From assembly GCA_027310565.1 (NCBI GenBank), contig DAIDAP010000001.1:175032-239031 (forward strand): a stretch of DNA of 64,000 bases, written 5' to 3'. Under the pieces are notes generated by a model that worked only from the letters and a program-made list of their open reading frames with translations, was not told the origin of the DNA and did no database searches. Numbering within the stretch: position 1 is the stretch's first letter; every line of letters starts with the position of its first letter. Shown in pieces: positions 16,136-25,285 of the stretch. A program made the position numbers and the translations under genes. The DNA is from Chloroflexota bacterium. Lineage in GTDB: Bacteria; Chloroflexota; Limnocylindria; P2-11E.

Positions 16136-17791
16136 GTGGTCGAATTGTTTCCGAAGCGCGTCGGTCTCACACTCGTCGCCCTGCTGCTCGCCTCGGCCTG
16201 TGCTCCGTCCGGGACACCGGCCGGCGCGTCGCCCACGGCCGCGGGCGAGAAGCCGCAGAGCGGCGGCGAGCTCCTCTACATCGTGACGGCCGAGCCGCCG
16301 ACGTTCGACGCGCACCAGTCCACGACCTTCGCCACGCTCCAGCCGATCTCGCCGCACTACAGCCTGCTCTACAAGCTCGATCCGGCGGACAACGTGAGCA
16401 AGATCATCCCGGACGTCGCCGACGGGATGCCGACCGTCTCGACCGACAAGCTCACCTGGACGATCAAGCTGCGGCAGGACGTCACGTTCCAGGACGGCCA
16501 GCAGATGACCGCCGAGGACGTCGTCGCGACCTACAACAAGATCATCAATCCGCCGCAGGGCGTGACCAGCCCGCGCAAGGGCGTGTACGCGCCGGTCGCG
16601 TCGGTGGAGGCCACCGACAAGTTCACCGTCACGTTCAAGCTCAAGTACGCGACGGGGTCATTCCTCGCCAGCCTCGCGTCGCCGTGGAACTACATCTACA
16701 GCGCCGCGAAGCTGAAGCAGGACCCCAAGTGGTACGAGAAGAACGTCGACGGCACCGGGCCGTTCACCTTCGTCGAGTACCAGAAGGGCTCCTACTGGGC
16801 CGGCAAGAAGAACCCGAGCTACTTCGGGAAGGACAAGAACGGGACCAAGCTCCCGTACCTCGACAGCTACAAGGCCTTCTTCATCACCGACCCCAACCGG
16901 CAGACCGCGGCGATCCAGAGCAAGCAGGCGATGATCGAGTTCCGCGGGTTCACGCCGCAGCAGCGCGACCAGCTCCAGCGCGCGCTCGGGAACGACCTGG
17001 CGGTCCAGGAGTCCCCGTGGGTGTGCGTGAACTACATCACGTTCAACACGAAGAAGAAGCCGTTCGACGACGCGCGGGTGCGCCGCGCGCTCACGCTCGC
17101 CATCGACCGCTGGTCGGGCGGTGACGCGCTCTCGAAGCAGACCATCGTGAAGGACGTGGGCGGCCTCATGCGCCCGAAGGGGCCGTTCGCGATGTCCGAC
17201 GCCGACCTCCAGAAGATCCCGGGCTTCTACAAGGACAACGCCAAGGCCGTCGACGAGGCGAAGAAGCTCCTCGCCGACGCCGGGGTGAGCAACCTGACCT
17301 TCAACTTCCTCAACCGCAACGTCACGACGCCGTACGAGCCGGTCGCGGTCTTCGCGATCAACGAGTGGAAGAAGATCGGCGTCACCGCGACGCACCAGGT
17401 GAAGGAGACCGCGGCGTACCTCGCCGACCTGCGCGCGGGCAACTACGACGTCGGGCTCGACTTCAACTGCGACTACTTCGACGAGCCGGACCTCCAGCTC
17501 GCGAAGTTCTACTCGGCGAGCGGCCTCGGGAAGGGGCTCAACCTCGCCGGCTACGACGACCCCAAGCTCGACCAGATGATCGACGCGCAGTCCCGGGAGA
17601 CCGACCCGGCCAAGCGCAAGCAGCTCGTCTGGGACATCGAGCGGTACGCGATGGGCGAGCAGGCCTACCAGGTGCCCGTCCTCTGGTGGTACCGGATCAT
17701 CCCGTACCTCAAGATCGTGCGCGGATACGTCATCGGCTCGAACCACTACACGACCATGGACATGGCCAACATCTGGCTCGCGAAGCAGTGA
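16136..17791 (+). CDS. Peptide/nickel-type ABC transporter substrate-binding lipoprotein (SBP family 5)
   Basis: About 550 residues. The signal sequence ends in LASAC, which suggests a lipoprotein anchored at Cys22. The family-5 fold shows in ELLYIVTAEPPTFD, WTIKLRQDVTFQDGQ and VRRALTLAIDR. The upstream G-run AGGGGG (16131-16136) collides with GTG 16136 but spaces well (8 bases) to an in-frame TTG at 16145, which may be the true start. First gene of a three-gene importer operon that lacks ATPase genes here. Substrate probably an oligopeptide or similar solute. Confidence 0.9.
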   Translation: MVELFPKRVGLTLVALLLASACAPSGTPAGASPTAAGEKPQSGGELLYIVTAEPPTFDAHQSTTFATLQPISPHYSLLYKLDPADNVSKIIPDVADGMPTVSTDKLTWTIKLRQDVTFQDGQQMTAEDVVATYNKIINPPQGVTSPRKGVYAPVASVEATDKFTVTFKLKYATGSFLASLASPWNYIYSAAKLKQDPKWYEKNVDGTGPFTFVEYQKGSYWAGKKNPSYFGKDKNGTKLPYLDSYKAFFITDPNRQTAAIQSKQAMIEFRGFTPQQRDQLQRALGNDLAVQESPWVCVNYITFNTKKKPFDDARVRRALTLAIDRWSGGDALSKQTIVKDVGGLMRPKGPFAMSDADLQKIPGFYKDNAKAVDEAKKLLADAGVSNLTFNFLNRNVTTPYEPVAVFAINEWKKIGVTATHQVKETAAYLADLRAGNYDVGLDFNCDYFDEPDLQLAKFYSASGLGKGLNLAGYDDPKLDQMIDAQSRETDPAKRKQLVWDIERYAMGEQAYQVPVLWWYRIIPYLKIVRGYVIGSNHYTTMDMANIWLAKQ

Positions 17792-17832
17792 TGGACTAGC
17801 GAAGAGGGGAGAGCCGGTCGAGACTGGGCGCG

Positions 17833-18783
17833 ATGCAGCGTTACGTCGCCGGCCGGCTCCTCCTCATGATCCCCACCCTCCTCGGCGTCGCCATCCTCAC
17901 GTTCCTCATCATGCGCGTCGTCCCGGGCGACGTGGTCGCGCTCCGCTACTCGCAGGCCGGCGCCGTCTCGCAGGACGTCATCGACCGCGAGCGCCGCCTC
18001 CTCGGGCTCGACAAGCCGATCCAGGACCAGTTCTTCGACTGGATGGGGCAGGTCGTGCGCCTCGACTTCGGCCAGTCGCTCTGGACCGACCGCCCGGTCA
18101 CCGAGGAGATCGCGGCGCGCTTCGGGATCACCCTCGAGCTCGCGATCCTCGCGGCGATCATCGCGAGCGCCATCGCGATCCCGCTCGGAGTCCTCGCCGC
18201 CGTCCGCCAGGACTCCTGGGTCGACTACGTGATCCGCGTCGTGAGCATCGGCGGGCTCGCGCTACCGTCGTTCTGGCTCGGGATCCTCATGATCCTCGGT
18301 CTGGTGGTGTTCTTCCGCTGGGCGCCGCCGCTGATCTTCGTGCCGATCTGGAAGGATCCGGTGGAGAACCTCGGCCAGCTCATCTGGCCGGCGCTCTCGG
18401 TCGGCTACCGCTACTCGGCCGTCGCGACGCGGATGACGCGGTCCTCCGTCCTGGAGGTGCTGCGCGAGGACTACGTGCGGACCGCGAGGGCGAAGGGGCT
18501 GCGCGAGCTGTGGGTCGTCGTCCGGCACGCGCTGCGCAACTCGCTCCTGCCGGTGACGACGGTCATCAGCCTCGAGTTCGCGTTCCTGTTCGGCGGGCTC
18601 GTCGTCACGGAGCAGGTCTTCAACGTGAACGGGCTCGGCAAGCTCCTCGTCGACGCGGTCGCGCACCGGGATTACCCGCTCATCCAGGCGCTGGTGCTCA
18701 TCTTCTCGTTCGTCTTCGTCGTCGTGAACTTCGTCGTGGACCTGCTCTACGGGGTCCTCGACCCGCGGATCCGCTACGCGTGA
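17833..18783 (+). CDS. ABC importer permease, DppB type
   Basis: Protein of 316 residues with six predicted spans, the long extracytoplasmic loop after span 1 (FLIMRVVPGDVV) and the EAA-like cytoplasmic motif REDYVRTARAKGL that docks to the ATPase. Starts 41 bp after the binding-protein gene and overlaps the next permease by GTGA. Forms a heterodimer with the DppC-type protein. ATPase partners must be encoded elsewhere. Confidence 0.92.
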   Translation: MQRYVAGRLLLMIPTLLGVAILTFLIMRVVPGDVVALRYSQAGAVSQDVIDRERRLLGLDKPIQDQFFDWMGQVVRLDFGQSLWTDRPVTEEIAARFGITLELAILAAIIASAIAIPLGVLAAVRQDSWVDYVIRVVSIGGLALPSFWLGILMILGLVVFFRWAPPLIFVPIWKDPVENLGQLIWPALSVGYRYSAVATRMTRSSVLEVLREDYVRTARAKGLRELWVVVRHALRNSLLPVTTVISLEFAFLFGGLVVTEQVFNVNGLGKLLVDAVAHRDYPLIQALVLIFSFVFVVVNFVVDLLYGVLDPRIRYA

Positions 18784-19679
18784 CCGCCGCCGAGGATCCG
18801 GCCCGCCTCCGCTACCTCGAGGAGACCAGGCTGCGCCGCGCGCGGAGCGCCGTGCTCGACTTCATCCGCCGCCGCCCGCTCGGCGTCGCCGGCGCCGTCG
18901 TCATCGTCGTCATGGTCTTCGCCGCGGTCTTCGCGGACGTCGTCGCGCCGTACGGCCCGCAGGAGGGGACGTTCTCCGGCCTGCCCGAGCCGCCGAGCCT
19001 CCAGCACCTCCTCGGCACCGACGCCTTCGGGCGCGACGTCTTCTCGCGTCTGCTCTACGGCTCGCGCACCGCGCTGCTCGTGGGCTTCAGCTCCTCGCTC
19101 GTCGGCTCGACGCTGGGGCTCATCCTCGGCGTCGTCGGCTCGTACTTCGGCGGCAAGACCGACGAGATCATCGAGCGCTTCATGGACGTCCTCATCTCGT
19201 TCCCGCTCGTCGTCATCGCGATCGCGGTCATCGCCGCGCTCGGCCCGGGGACCACGAACGTCATCGCGGCGATCACGCTGCCGGTGATCCCGCGGGTCGC
19301 GCGCGTCGTGCGCTCCAGCGGCCTGGCGGTCGTGCGCATGCCGTACATCGAGGCCGCGCGCTCCGTCGGCGTGCGCGCGCCGCGGATCATGTTCCGGCAC
19401 ATGGTGCCGAACGTCTTCGCGCCGTACCTCATCATGCTGACGGCGTTCCTCGGCCAGGCCGTCCTCCTCGAGGCGACGCTCTCGTATCTCGGCCTCGGCG
19501 TCGTCGAGCCCGAGCCCGCGTGGGGGAACATGCTCCGCGGCCAGGGGATGCAGTTCCTCGACCAGGCGCCGTGGCTGGCGATCGCGCCCGGCGTCGCGAT
19601 CAGCCTCGCCGTCTTCGGGTTCAACCTCTTCGGCGACTCGCTCCGCGACGCGCTCGACCCGCGCCTGCGCGCCGCCTGA
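18780..19679 (+). CDS. ABC importer permease, DppC type
   Basis: Protein of 299 residues with the N-terminal span, LLGTDAFGRDVFSRLLYGSRTAL, and the EAA loop YIEAARSVGVRAPRIMFRHM that contacts the ATP-binding subunit. GTG 18780 is chosen because it overlaps the DppB stop (GTGA); an upstream extension would run through the dppB reading frame. Last gene of the importer operon; no ATPase gene follows. Confidence 0.92.
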   Translation: MTAAEDPARLRYLEETRLRRARSAVLDFIRRRPLGVAGAVVIVVMVFAAVFADVVAPYGPQEGTFSGLPEPPSLQHLLGTDAFGRDVFSRLLYGSRTALLVGFSSSLVGSTLGLILGVVGSYFGGKTDEIIERFMDVLISFPLVVIAIAVIAALGPGTTNVIAAITLPVIPRVARVVRSSGLAVVRMPYIEAARSVGVRAPRIMFRHMVPNVFAPYLIMLTAFLGQAVLLEATLSYLGLGVVEPEPAWGNMLRGQGMQFLDQAPWLAIAPGVAISLAVFGFNLFGDSLRDALDPRLRAA

Positions 19680-19715
19680 GAGGCCGGGACGCGCCGTCCC
19701 GCTAGAGTGGCCACG

Positions 19716-20711
19716 GTGCCCGCGAAGAAGACGCCGCAGACGACCCGCAAGACCACGCGCAAGCGGCGCGGCCCGGCCGAGCCGCGGGGTCCGGAGGCCG
19801 GCGCCGCGGCGATCGCGCTCGACGACGCGTCCGTGGCGGAGCTCGTCGGCCGGATCCGGGCGGCGAAGGGTTCGGCGCTCGCGGCCTTCCACGACCCCTT
19901 CGGCGACACACCGCTCGTGCTTGCGTCGCTGCCCATCGGCTCGGTCGACGCGACGCCGTTCCAGCGCGACCTCTCGCGCACGCACGCCGACCGGCTCGCG
20001 CAGGCCATCAGCGACACCGGCGCGTTCCTCGACCCGATCGTCGCCATGCCCGGGGAGGACGGCTTCCTCTCGCCGAACGGGCGGCACCGCATCGCCGCGG
20101 GCCGGAAGCTCGGTCAGCGCTCGATCACGGCGCTCGTCACCGCCGACCCCGCGATGGCGTATCGCATCCTCGCGCTGAACACCGAGAAGGCGCACAACCT
20201 GCGCGACCGCAGCCTCGAGGTCATCCGCATGGCGCGCTCGCTCGCGAAGGAGCGGCCGCGCGCGAAGGAGACCGAGCACGCCGTCTCGTTCGAAGCACCG
20301 GCGCTGCTCACGCTCGGCTGCGCGTACGAGAAGCGCGACCGCTTCGCGGGCTCCTCGTACAACTCGATGCTGCGGCGCGTCGACGTCTTCCTCGACCAGG
20401 CCCTCGCGAAGGCGCTGCGCCAGCGGGAGCAGTGGGCGGTGCGGCTCCTCGACATCGACGATCGTGTCGCCGCGCACGTGAAGACGCTCCAGGGGATGGG
20501 GATGAAGAGCCCGTACCTGCGGCAGGTCGTCGTGGCGCGCTGCAACCCGGTGCGCTGGATCCCGCAGAAGCGCGGCGCGCCGCCGCCCATGAGCGTCGCG
20601 GAGGCGCTGACGCGCATGACCGCGGCGGTGCGCGCGTTCGATCCGCGCAAGGTGCGCCCGCAGGACCTGGCGCTCGCCGCCGCGATGGGCGGCGCCCCGG
20701 AGGAGTCCTAG
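19716..20711 (+). CDS. ParB/sulfiredoxin-superfamily nuclease-like protein, orphan
   Basis: Protein of about 331 residues with a Lys/Arg/Thr-rich tail (AKKTPQTTRKTTRKRR), then a ParB-like N-terminal domain: SLPIGSVDATPFQRDLS, LAQAISDTGAFLDPIV and PNGRHRIAAGRKLG, which lines up with the ParB GxRRxxA region. The rest is helical and not recognised. GTG 19716 is preferred over GTG 19707 because TAGAGT (19703-19708) stands seven bases before it. No parA is nearby, so a role in chromosome partition is not supported. Its TAG stop is formed by a palindromic element. Confidence 0.75.
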   Translation: MPAKKTPQTTRKTTRKRRGPAEPRGPEAGAAAIALDDASVAELVGRIRAAKGSALAAFHDPFGDTPLVLASLPIGSVDATPFQRDLSRTHADRLAQAISDTGAFLDPIVAMPGEDGFLSPNGRHRIAAGRKLGQRSITALVTADPAMAYRILALNTEKAHNLRDRSLEVIRMARSLAKERPRAKETEHAVSFEAPALLTLGCAYEKRDRFAGSSYNSMLRRVDVFLDQALAKALRQREQWAVRLLDIDDRVAAHVKTLQGMGMKSPYLRQVVVARCNPVRWIPQKRGAPPPMSVAEALTRMTAAVRAFDPRKVRPQDLALAAAMGGAPEES

Positions 20712-20739
20712 TGTCGTGACTTCCGGGTCACGACACTAG
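20708..20739. repeat. CTAG-bounded 32-bp perfect palindrome (short element, copy 2) serving as stop for two convergent genes
   Basis: Arms CTAGTGTCGTGA and TCACGACACTAG are exact reverse complements around CTTCCGGG. The TAG at 20709-20711 ends the ParB-like gene on the plus strand; the TAG read on the minus strand at 20738-20736 ends the receiver-domain gene. It may also act as a bidirectional terminator, although no T-run follows. Confidence 0.88.
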
Positions 20740-21188
20740 TCCCGGCGGCCGGACCCGAAGCGCGCGACCGTCGCGAGGAGGTCGTCGAGCCCGAACGGCT
20801 TCGCCAGGTGCGCCTCCGCGCCGATCTCGTCGGCCCAGCGGCGCGCGTTCTCCGCGGCGGTCATGACCACGATGGGCACGCGCATCCCGTTCTCGCGCAT
20901 CAGGCGCGCGACCGTCCACCCGTCCATCACCGGCATCCGCATGTCGAGGAGGACGAGCGTCGGATGCCACGTGCGCAGGAGCGCGAGCGCCTCCTCGCCG
21001 CTCGCGGCCCCGACGACGCCGTATCCCTCCTGCGAGAGGATCGCGGTGATCGTGTCGAGGATCGACGTGTCGTCGTCGACCACGAGGACGCGCGTGGCGG
21101 CGTGCTCGTGACCGTTCACCGTCGCGGCGTGGCCACCCGGCGGACCCGCGCCTTCGGTGCCACCGCTCCAAGCCCACACCCGGATCAT
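20736..21188 (-). CDS. Single-domain response regulator
   Basis: Protein of 150 residues: a ~30-residue Gly/Ala lead and a receiver domain (VLVVDDDTSIL, phospho-acceptor in VLLDMRMPVMDGW, AKPF Lys). No output domain. Its ATG directly abuts the stop of the sensor kinase gene, so the two are co-expressed and probably partners. The stop codon lies in the palindromic element. Confidence 0.88.
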   Translation of the reverse strand: MIRVWAWSGGTEGAGPPGGHAATVNGHEHAATRVLVVDDDTSILDTITAILSQEGYGVVGAASGEEALALLRTWHPTLVLLDMRMPVMDGWTVARLMRENGMRVPIVVMTAAENARRWADEIGAEAHLAKPFGLDDLLATVARFGSGRRD

Positions 21189-23012
21189 CTAGTTGAGCCT
21201 CCTTCCATCACCCAGAGGGAGCGCGACGTAGAACGTCGTTCCGGCGCCCACCGCGCTCTCCGCCCAGATCCGACCGCCGTGCTCCTCGACGATGCCGCGG
21301 CAGATGTACAGCCCGAGCCCCATCCCGTGGAAGCGGCGGTCGTCCACGTTCGAGGCGCGCGCGAACCGGTCGAAGACCCGCTGCAGGTCCGCCGCGGGTA
21401 TGCCGATGCCCTCGTCCTCCACCGTCAGGCGTGCCTCGCCGTCCTCCTGCCACACCGCCACGCGGATCGGCGTGGCGCTGGGGCTGTACTTCCGCGCGTT
21501 CTCGAGCAGGTTCTGCACGAGCTGCTCGATGCGGCGAGCATCGTACGACCCGACGACCGCACCGCGCACGTCGACCTCGCACAGCGCGTCGAGCCGGCGC
21601 GCCGTCTCCGCGACGAGACGCCCGAGGTCGACCGGCTCGCGTTCGCCGACGAGCCGGCCCTGCTCGAGGCGTGCCGCGTCGAGGAGGTCGGTGACGAGGG
21701 CGCTCAATCGCTTCGCCTCGCGAACGATCCGCCGGAGCCCGCTCACGTCGGCGGGCGCGGCGGGATCGCGCGCGGCGCGGCGCTCGAGGAACTCGGCCTG
21801 CGCGACGACGGTGGTGAGCGGCGTCTTGAGGTCGTGCGCGGCCGCGGAGAGGAAGTCCTCCTTCATGCGCGTCGCCACCTCCTGCGCCCGCACCCGCGCG
21901 GCGTGGTCGATGAGCGCGCGGCTCTCGAGGATGACGGCGGCCTGGTCGGCGATGAGCCGCGCGAGCTCGATGTCGGAGACGGCGAAGAGCGGCGGCCGCT
22001 CGGCGGTGAGCACGAGGGTGCCGAGCCGTTTCTCGCCCGCGGTGATCGGCGCGACGAGCATCGCGCCGACGTGTCCGGTGCGGTACTGCTCGGCCGCCGC
22101 GGGATTGTCGCGGGCCGGATCCACGCTGAGCATCGTGCGCTGGAGCTCGAACGCGCGCCCGCTGATGTGCTGACCGGGTCTCACGTCGCTGGTGCTGCCG
22201 TCGTCGTTCCAGAACCGCAGCACACCCTCGTCGGACTGCCAGAGCCCGACCCGCGCGCTCGAGCCGGTGCTGCCGGCCGCGCCGTGCTCGAGCTCGCGCA
22301 CGATCTCGAGCGTCGTGCCCAGACGCGGCAGCTGCGCGGCGCGGGCGAGGAACGCGCGCAGCTCCGGCTCCTGCCACGCGCGGCGCAGGACCGTCGGCGG
22401 CGCGAAGCCGACGTAGAACGCGATCGCGGACGCCAGACCGAGGACCTGACCCGCCGCGCTGACGATGCTCCGGTCGGGCTCCGGCAAGAACCCGGCGATC
22501 CCGGCGCCGACGAGGTCGACGCCGATGAGGATCGTCCCCAGGCTGACCGCCTCGAGACGGCGACGCGTCACGCCCTGCGTCCGTCGGGCCGTCCGGACGA
22601 ACATGCCCCCGCAGTAGAGCGCGACGATCCCGAAGTAGCCGACGACGGCGAGGAGCAGCGGTCCCGGCAGCGCCGGCACGACGACGACGGCGACCGCGAG
22701 CGCGGCGAGGCCCGCCTCGGAGGCGCGTGTTGCGATCGTCGGGACACGCGTGAAGTGGTCGAGGAGCCGGAGCAGGACGTACGGGAGCGCGACGAGGCCG
22801 ACGATCAGCAGGTCGGTGACCCACTCCGGCGGCGTCAGTCCGAGGAGCCGTGACGCACGCGACTCGACGATGATGATCGCCGCGATGCCGAAGAAGACCG
22901 TCATGTCGAGATGCGCCGGCGTCGGCTGACCGATCGTGCGGACCAGGACGAGGACGAAGACGGCGACGAAGATCGCCTGCGTGAGGAGCGAGAGGAGCTC
23001 GGTCGCGGTCAT
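21189..23012 (-). CDS. Membrane sensor histidine kinase with GAF domain
   Basis: Protein of 607 residues. Residues 1-205 hold about seven hydrophobic segments; 225-370 form a GAF-like sensor domain (LGTLVLTAERPPLF, IADQAAVILESRALI); phospho-acceptor His393 sits in AAAHDLKTPLT; an ATPase domain follows (LVQNLLENARKYSP, VEDEGIGIP, GMGLGLYI). Probably passes phosphate to the adjoining receiver protein. TAGGAT lies nine bases before the ATG. The signal is unknown; the multi-span sensor resembles 7TM/MASE-type inputs. Confidence 0.9.
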   Translation of the reverse strand: MTATELLSLLTQAIFVAVFVLVLVRTIGQPTPAHLDMTVFFGIAAIIIVESRASRLLGLTPPEWVTDLLIVGLVALPYVLLRLLDHFTRVPTIATRASEAGLAALAVAVVVVPALPGPLLLAVVGYFGIVALYCGGMFVRTARRTQGVTRRRLEAVSLGTILIGVDLVGAGIAGFLPEPDRSIVSAAGQVLGLASAIAFYVGFAPPTVLRRAWQEPELRAFLARAAQLPRLGTTLEIVRELEHGAAGSTGSSARVGLWQSDEGVLRFWNDDGSTSDVRPGQHISGRAFELQRTMLSVDPARDNPAAAEQYRTGHVGAMLVAPITAGEKRLGTLVLTAERPPLFAVSDIELARLIADQAAVILESRALIDHAARVRAQEVATRMKEDFLSAAAHDLKTPLTTVVAQAEFLERRAARDPAAPADVSGLRRIVREAKRLSALVTDLLDAARLEQGRLVGEREPVDLGRLVAETARRLDALCEVDVRGAVVGSYDARRIEQLVQNLLENARKYSPSATPIRVAVWQEDGEARLTVEDEGIGIPAADLQRVFDRFARASNVDDRRFHGMGLGLYICRGIVEEHGGRIWAESAVGAGTTFYVALPLGDGRRLN

Positions 23013-23050
23013 CGGGAGAGAATCCTAGGGGCGCGGTCTCAGCGAGCGGC

Positions 23051-23566
23051 CTAGCGAGCGAGCGCGAGGCCGGCCAGCGCGGCGCCGCCGACGACCAGGC
23101 CGGGGTGGACGCGGCCCTGATAGGTGAGCGCCAGCGCCGCGGCGGCCACCGCGAGCTGCCACGGGGACGGGGCCGCGCCCGCGGGCGGCACGAGGCTCGC
23201 GCCCGTCGCGACGAGGAGCCCCGCCGTCGCGAGCGAGGCGCCGCGGACGAGGCCCGCGAAGGGCGCGCTCAGGACGTAGCGGCGCGCGAGCGCGGTGGCC
23301 GGGACCATCACCAGGGCCGGCAGGCTGGTCGCGACGAGCGCGAGCGCCGCCCCGACCCAGCCGGCGACGAGGTAGCCGAGGCTCACGATCCACAGCCCAT
23401 TCGGACCGGTGGAGAGCCGGCCGATCGCGAGCGCCTGGACGACCTGCGCGTCCGTCGCGATCCCCGGCGCCACGAGGTCCTGCCGGATGAGCGGGAGCGG
23501 TCCGAGCCCGCCGAGGGCGAACGCGGAGTCCTTGAGGAACACCGCGAAGAGCGCGACGTACTCCAT
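23051..23566 (-). CDS. Chromate transporter family, C-terminal-half protein
   Basis: Protein of 171 residues, hydrophobic throughout, with FLKDSAFALGGLGPLPLI and the STGPNGLWIVSLGYLVAGW segment of ChrA-type proteins. With the partner just upstream it forms a split (short-chain) CHR pair, where the two halves are separate polypeptides in opposite topology. The ATG shares one base with the stop of the partner (TGATG). Transport of chromate, sulfate or another anion is inferred from family only. Confidence 0.85.
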   Translation of the reverse strand: MEYVALFAVFLKDSAFALGGLGPLPLIRQDLVAPGIATDAQVVQALAIGRLSTGPNGLWIVSLGYLVAGWVGAALALVATSLPALVMVPATALARRYVLSAPFAGLVRGASLATAGLLVATGASLVPPAGAAPSPWQLAVAAAALALTYQGRVHPGLVVGGAALAGLALAR

Positions 23567-24129
23567 CAGGTCGTGCCGCCCTCACGCGACGTCGGGTGGC
23601 CGCCGCGGAGCAGCAGCGTGCCGCCGGCGGCGAATCCCACGATGACCAGGATGCTCGACAGATCCGTGAGGGAGAGGATCGCGAACGCCGCGGCGACGAC
23701 CGCGGCGTCCACGAATGCCGCCCGGCCGCGCCGGCGGACGTCGCGGACCATGACGAGCGCGAGCGCGATCGTCATGCCGCCGGTCGCGGGCGCGATGCCG
23801 GCGACCGCGGCGCGCGCGAGCGGCTCATCGGCGATCGTCGCGTACGCCGCGGTCATGACCGCCGTGATGGCGCCGGCGGGGAGCATCATGCCCGCGACCG
23901 AGATCGCCACGCCGCGCCGGCCGGCGATGCGGCGGCCGAGCAGCCCGGCGAGCGCGACGAGGTGGATGCCCGGCGAGAGCTGCGAGAACGCGTAGTCCTC
24001 GGTGAATTCGCGCGGGCTCACCCAGCGGCGCCGCTCGACGATGAGGCGCCGGATGACGAAGAGCGTGCTCGCGCCGCCGCCGAACGACTGCGTGCCGACG
24101 GCGATCCATGCTTTCGCGAGCTGCCACAT
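23566..24129 (-). CDS. Chromate transporter family, N-terminal-half protein
   Basis: Protein of 187 residues with WIAVGTQSFGGGASTLFVIRR, RRWVSPREFTEDYAFSQLSPG and a GRRGVAISVAGMMLP segment, the hallmarks of the CHR domain. ATG 24129 is set by homology and by TAGGGT on the minus strand (24143-24138), eight bases upstream, which overlaps the left end of a palindromic element. First gene of the two-gene chr unit. Confidence 0.88.
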   Translation of the reverse strand: MWQLAKAWIAVGTQSFGGGASTLFVIRRLIVERRRWVSPREFTEDYAFSQLSPGIHLVALAGLLGRRIAGRRGVAISVAGMMLPAGAITAVMTAAYATIADEPLARAAVAGIAPATGGMTIALALVMVRDVRRRGRAAFVDAAVVAAAFAILSLTDLSSILVIVGFAAGGTLLLRGGHPTSREGGTT

Positions 24130-24140
24130 CGCCACGTACC

Positions 24141-24186
24141 CTAGTGTCGCGCGCCGGAAACACCTTGACGATGCGCGCGACACTGG
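24141..24186. repeat. CTAG-type palindromic element, divergent variant
   Basis: Arms CTAGTGTCGCGCGC (24141-24154) and GCGCGCGACACTGG (24173-24186) pair around an 18-base loop. It lies between divergent starts at 24129 (minus) and 24192 (plus). GACACT at 24179-24184 stands seven bases before the DUF72 start, and TAGGGT overlaps its other edge. It shares the terminal TAGTGTC but not the inner arm of the other copies. Confidence 0.7.
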
Positions 24187-24191
24187 GGCCG

Positions 24192-24920
24192 ATGGCCGGG
24201 CGGGTGCGCATCGGCACGTCGGGCTGGGCCTACCCGCACTGGCGCGGCCGCTTCTACCCGGCGGACCTCCCGGCGACGCGCTGGCTCGAGCACTACGCCA
24301 CGCGGTTCGACACCGTCGAGCTCGACAGCCCCTTCTACCGGCAGCCGCCACGGACGGCGTTCGCGCGCTGGCGCCGCGCCGTGCCCGCCGAGTTCCTGTA
24401 CACCGTGAAGCTCCACCGCTACCTGACGCACGTGAAGCGGCTCGCGGTCGACGCGCCCATGGTGCGGCGCTCGTACGAGCCGATGGCCGGGCTCGGCCCC
24501 AAGCTCGCCGCGGTGCTCGTGCAGCTGCCGCCGCGCTGGCGCTTCGACGCGGACCGCTTCGCGCACTTCGCCGCCGCCGTGTCACGCCGGAGACGCCGCC
24601 ACGCGATCGAGCCGCGCGACGCGTCATGGCTGACCGATGCGGCCCTCGACGCGCTGCGCGGCCGCGGATTCGCGCTCTGCGTCGCCGACACGCCGCGCTG
24701 GCCGACGCGTATCGCCGTGACCGCCGACTTCGTCTACGTGCGCTTCCACGGACCGGCCGCGCTCTACGCGTCGCCGTATGACGACGGCCTGCTGCGTGAG
24801 TGGGCGGCGCGCATCCGCGGGTGGCGCGACGCGGGGCTGGACGTCCTCGGGTACTTCAACAACGACGCGCGGGCGTTCGCGCCGCGCGACGCGCTGCGGC
24901 TGCGCGAGCTGGTGGGGTGA
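24192..24920 (+). CDS. DUF72 (YecE-like) family protein
   Basis: Protein of 242 residues with the family opening RIGTSGWAYPHWRGRFYP, FDTVELDSPFYRQPP, YTVKLHRYLTH and the closing VYVRFHGP plus DVLGYFNND. The family adopts a TIM-barrel and has no established reaction. The ATG at 24192 is chosen because the conserved motif begins eight residues in. Confidence 0.88.
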   Translation: MAGRVRIGTSGWAYPHWRGRFYPADLPATRWLEHYATRFDTVELDSPFYRQPPRTAFARWRRAVPAEFLYTVKLHRYLTHVKRLAVDAPMVRRSYEPMAGLGPKLAAVLVQLPPRWRFDADRFAHFAAAVSRRRRRHAIEPRDASWLTDAALDALRGRGFALCVADTPRWPTRIAVTADFVYVRFHGPAALYASPYDDGLLREWAARIRGWRDAGLDVLGYFNNDARAFAPRDALRLRELVG

Positions 24921-24985
24921 AGCGGCGGCACGCCGCGGAGCGGGGCGCGGGACACGCTGGCACCGGGACTGCGTAGCGGGTGCGC

Positions 24986-25267
24986 ATGGACTGGGACCTC
25001 GTCGATCGCGGGCGGCTCGCGTGGATGCGCTGCCCGTCGTGCCAGGGCGGACTCGACGGCGGGCTCATGCGGCAGGTGGAGTGGGCCGAGCGCCGGTGCG
25101 TCGTCGTGGTGGCCTGCCCGTCGTGCTCGGCGGAGTGCGTGGCCGTCCTCGACGTGCTGCGCGCGGCCGCGCCGGAGGGCGAGCCGATCGACGTCGACGA
25201 CGTGCTCGCCGCCCACGACCTCCTCGCGCGGCGTGCCTGGCGCGTCGCGGAGCTCTTCTCCGCCTGA
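24986..25267 (+). CDS. Small zinc-ribbon-like protein, function unknown
   Basis: Protein of 93 residues with two CPSC knuckles (MRCPSCQGG and VACPSCSAEC), a likely four-Cys zinc ribbon, and an acidic C-terminal helix. ATG 24986 lies six bases after TAGCGG (24974-24979). It sits just before the LigD-type genes, but nothing in the sequence ties it to DNA repair. Confidence 0.65.
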   Translation: MDWDLVDRGRLAWMRCPSCQGGLDGGLMRQVEWAERRCVVVVACPSCSAECVAVLDVLRAAAPEGEPIDVDDVLAAHDLLARRAWRVAELFSA

Positions 25268-25285
25268 GCGCGTACATTCGGAACG

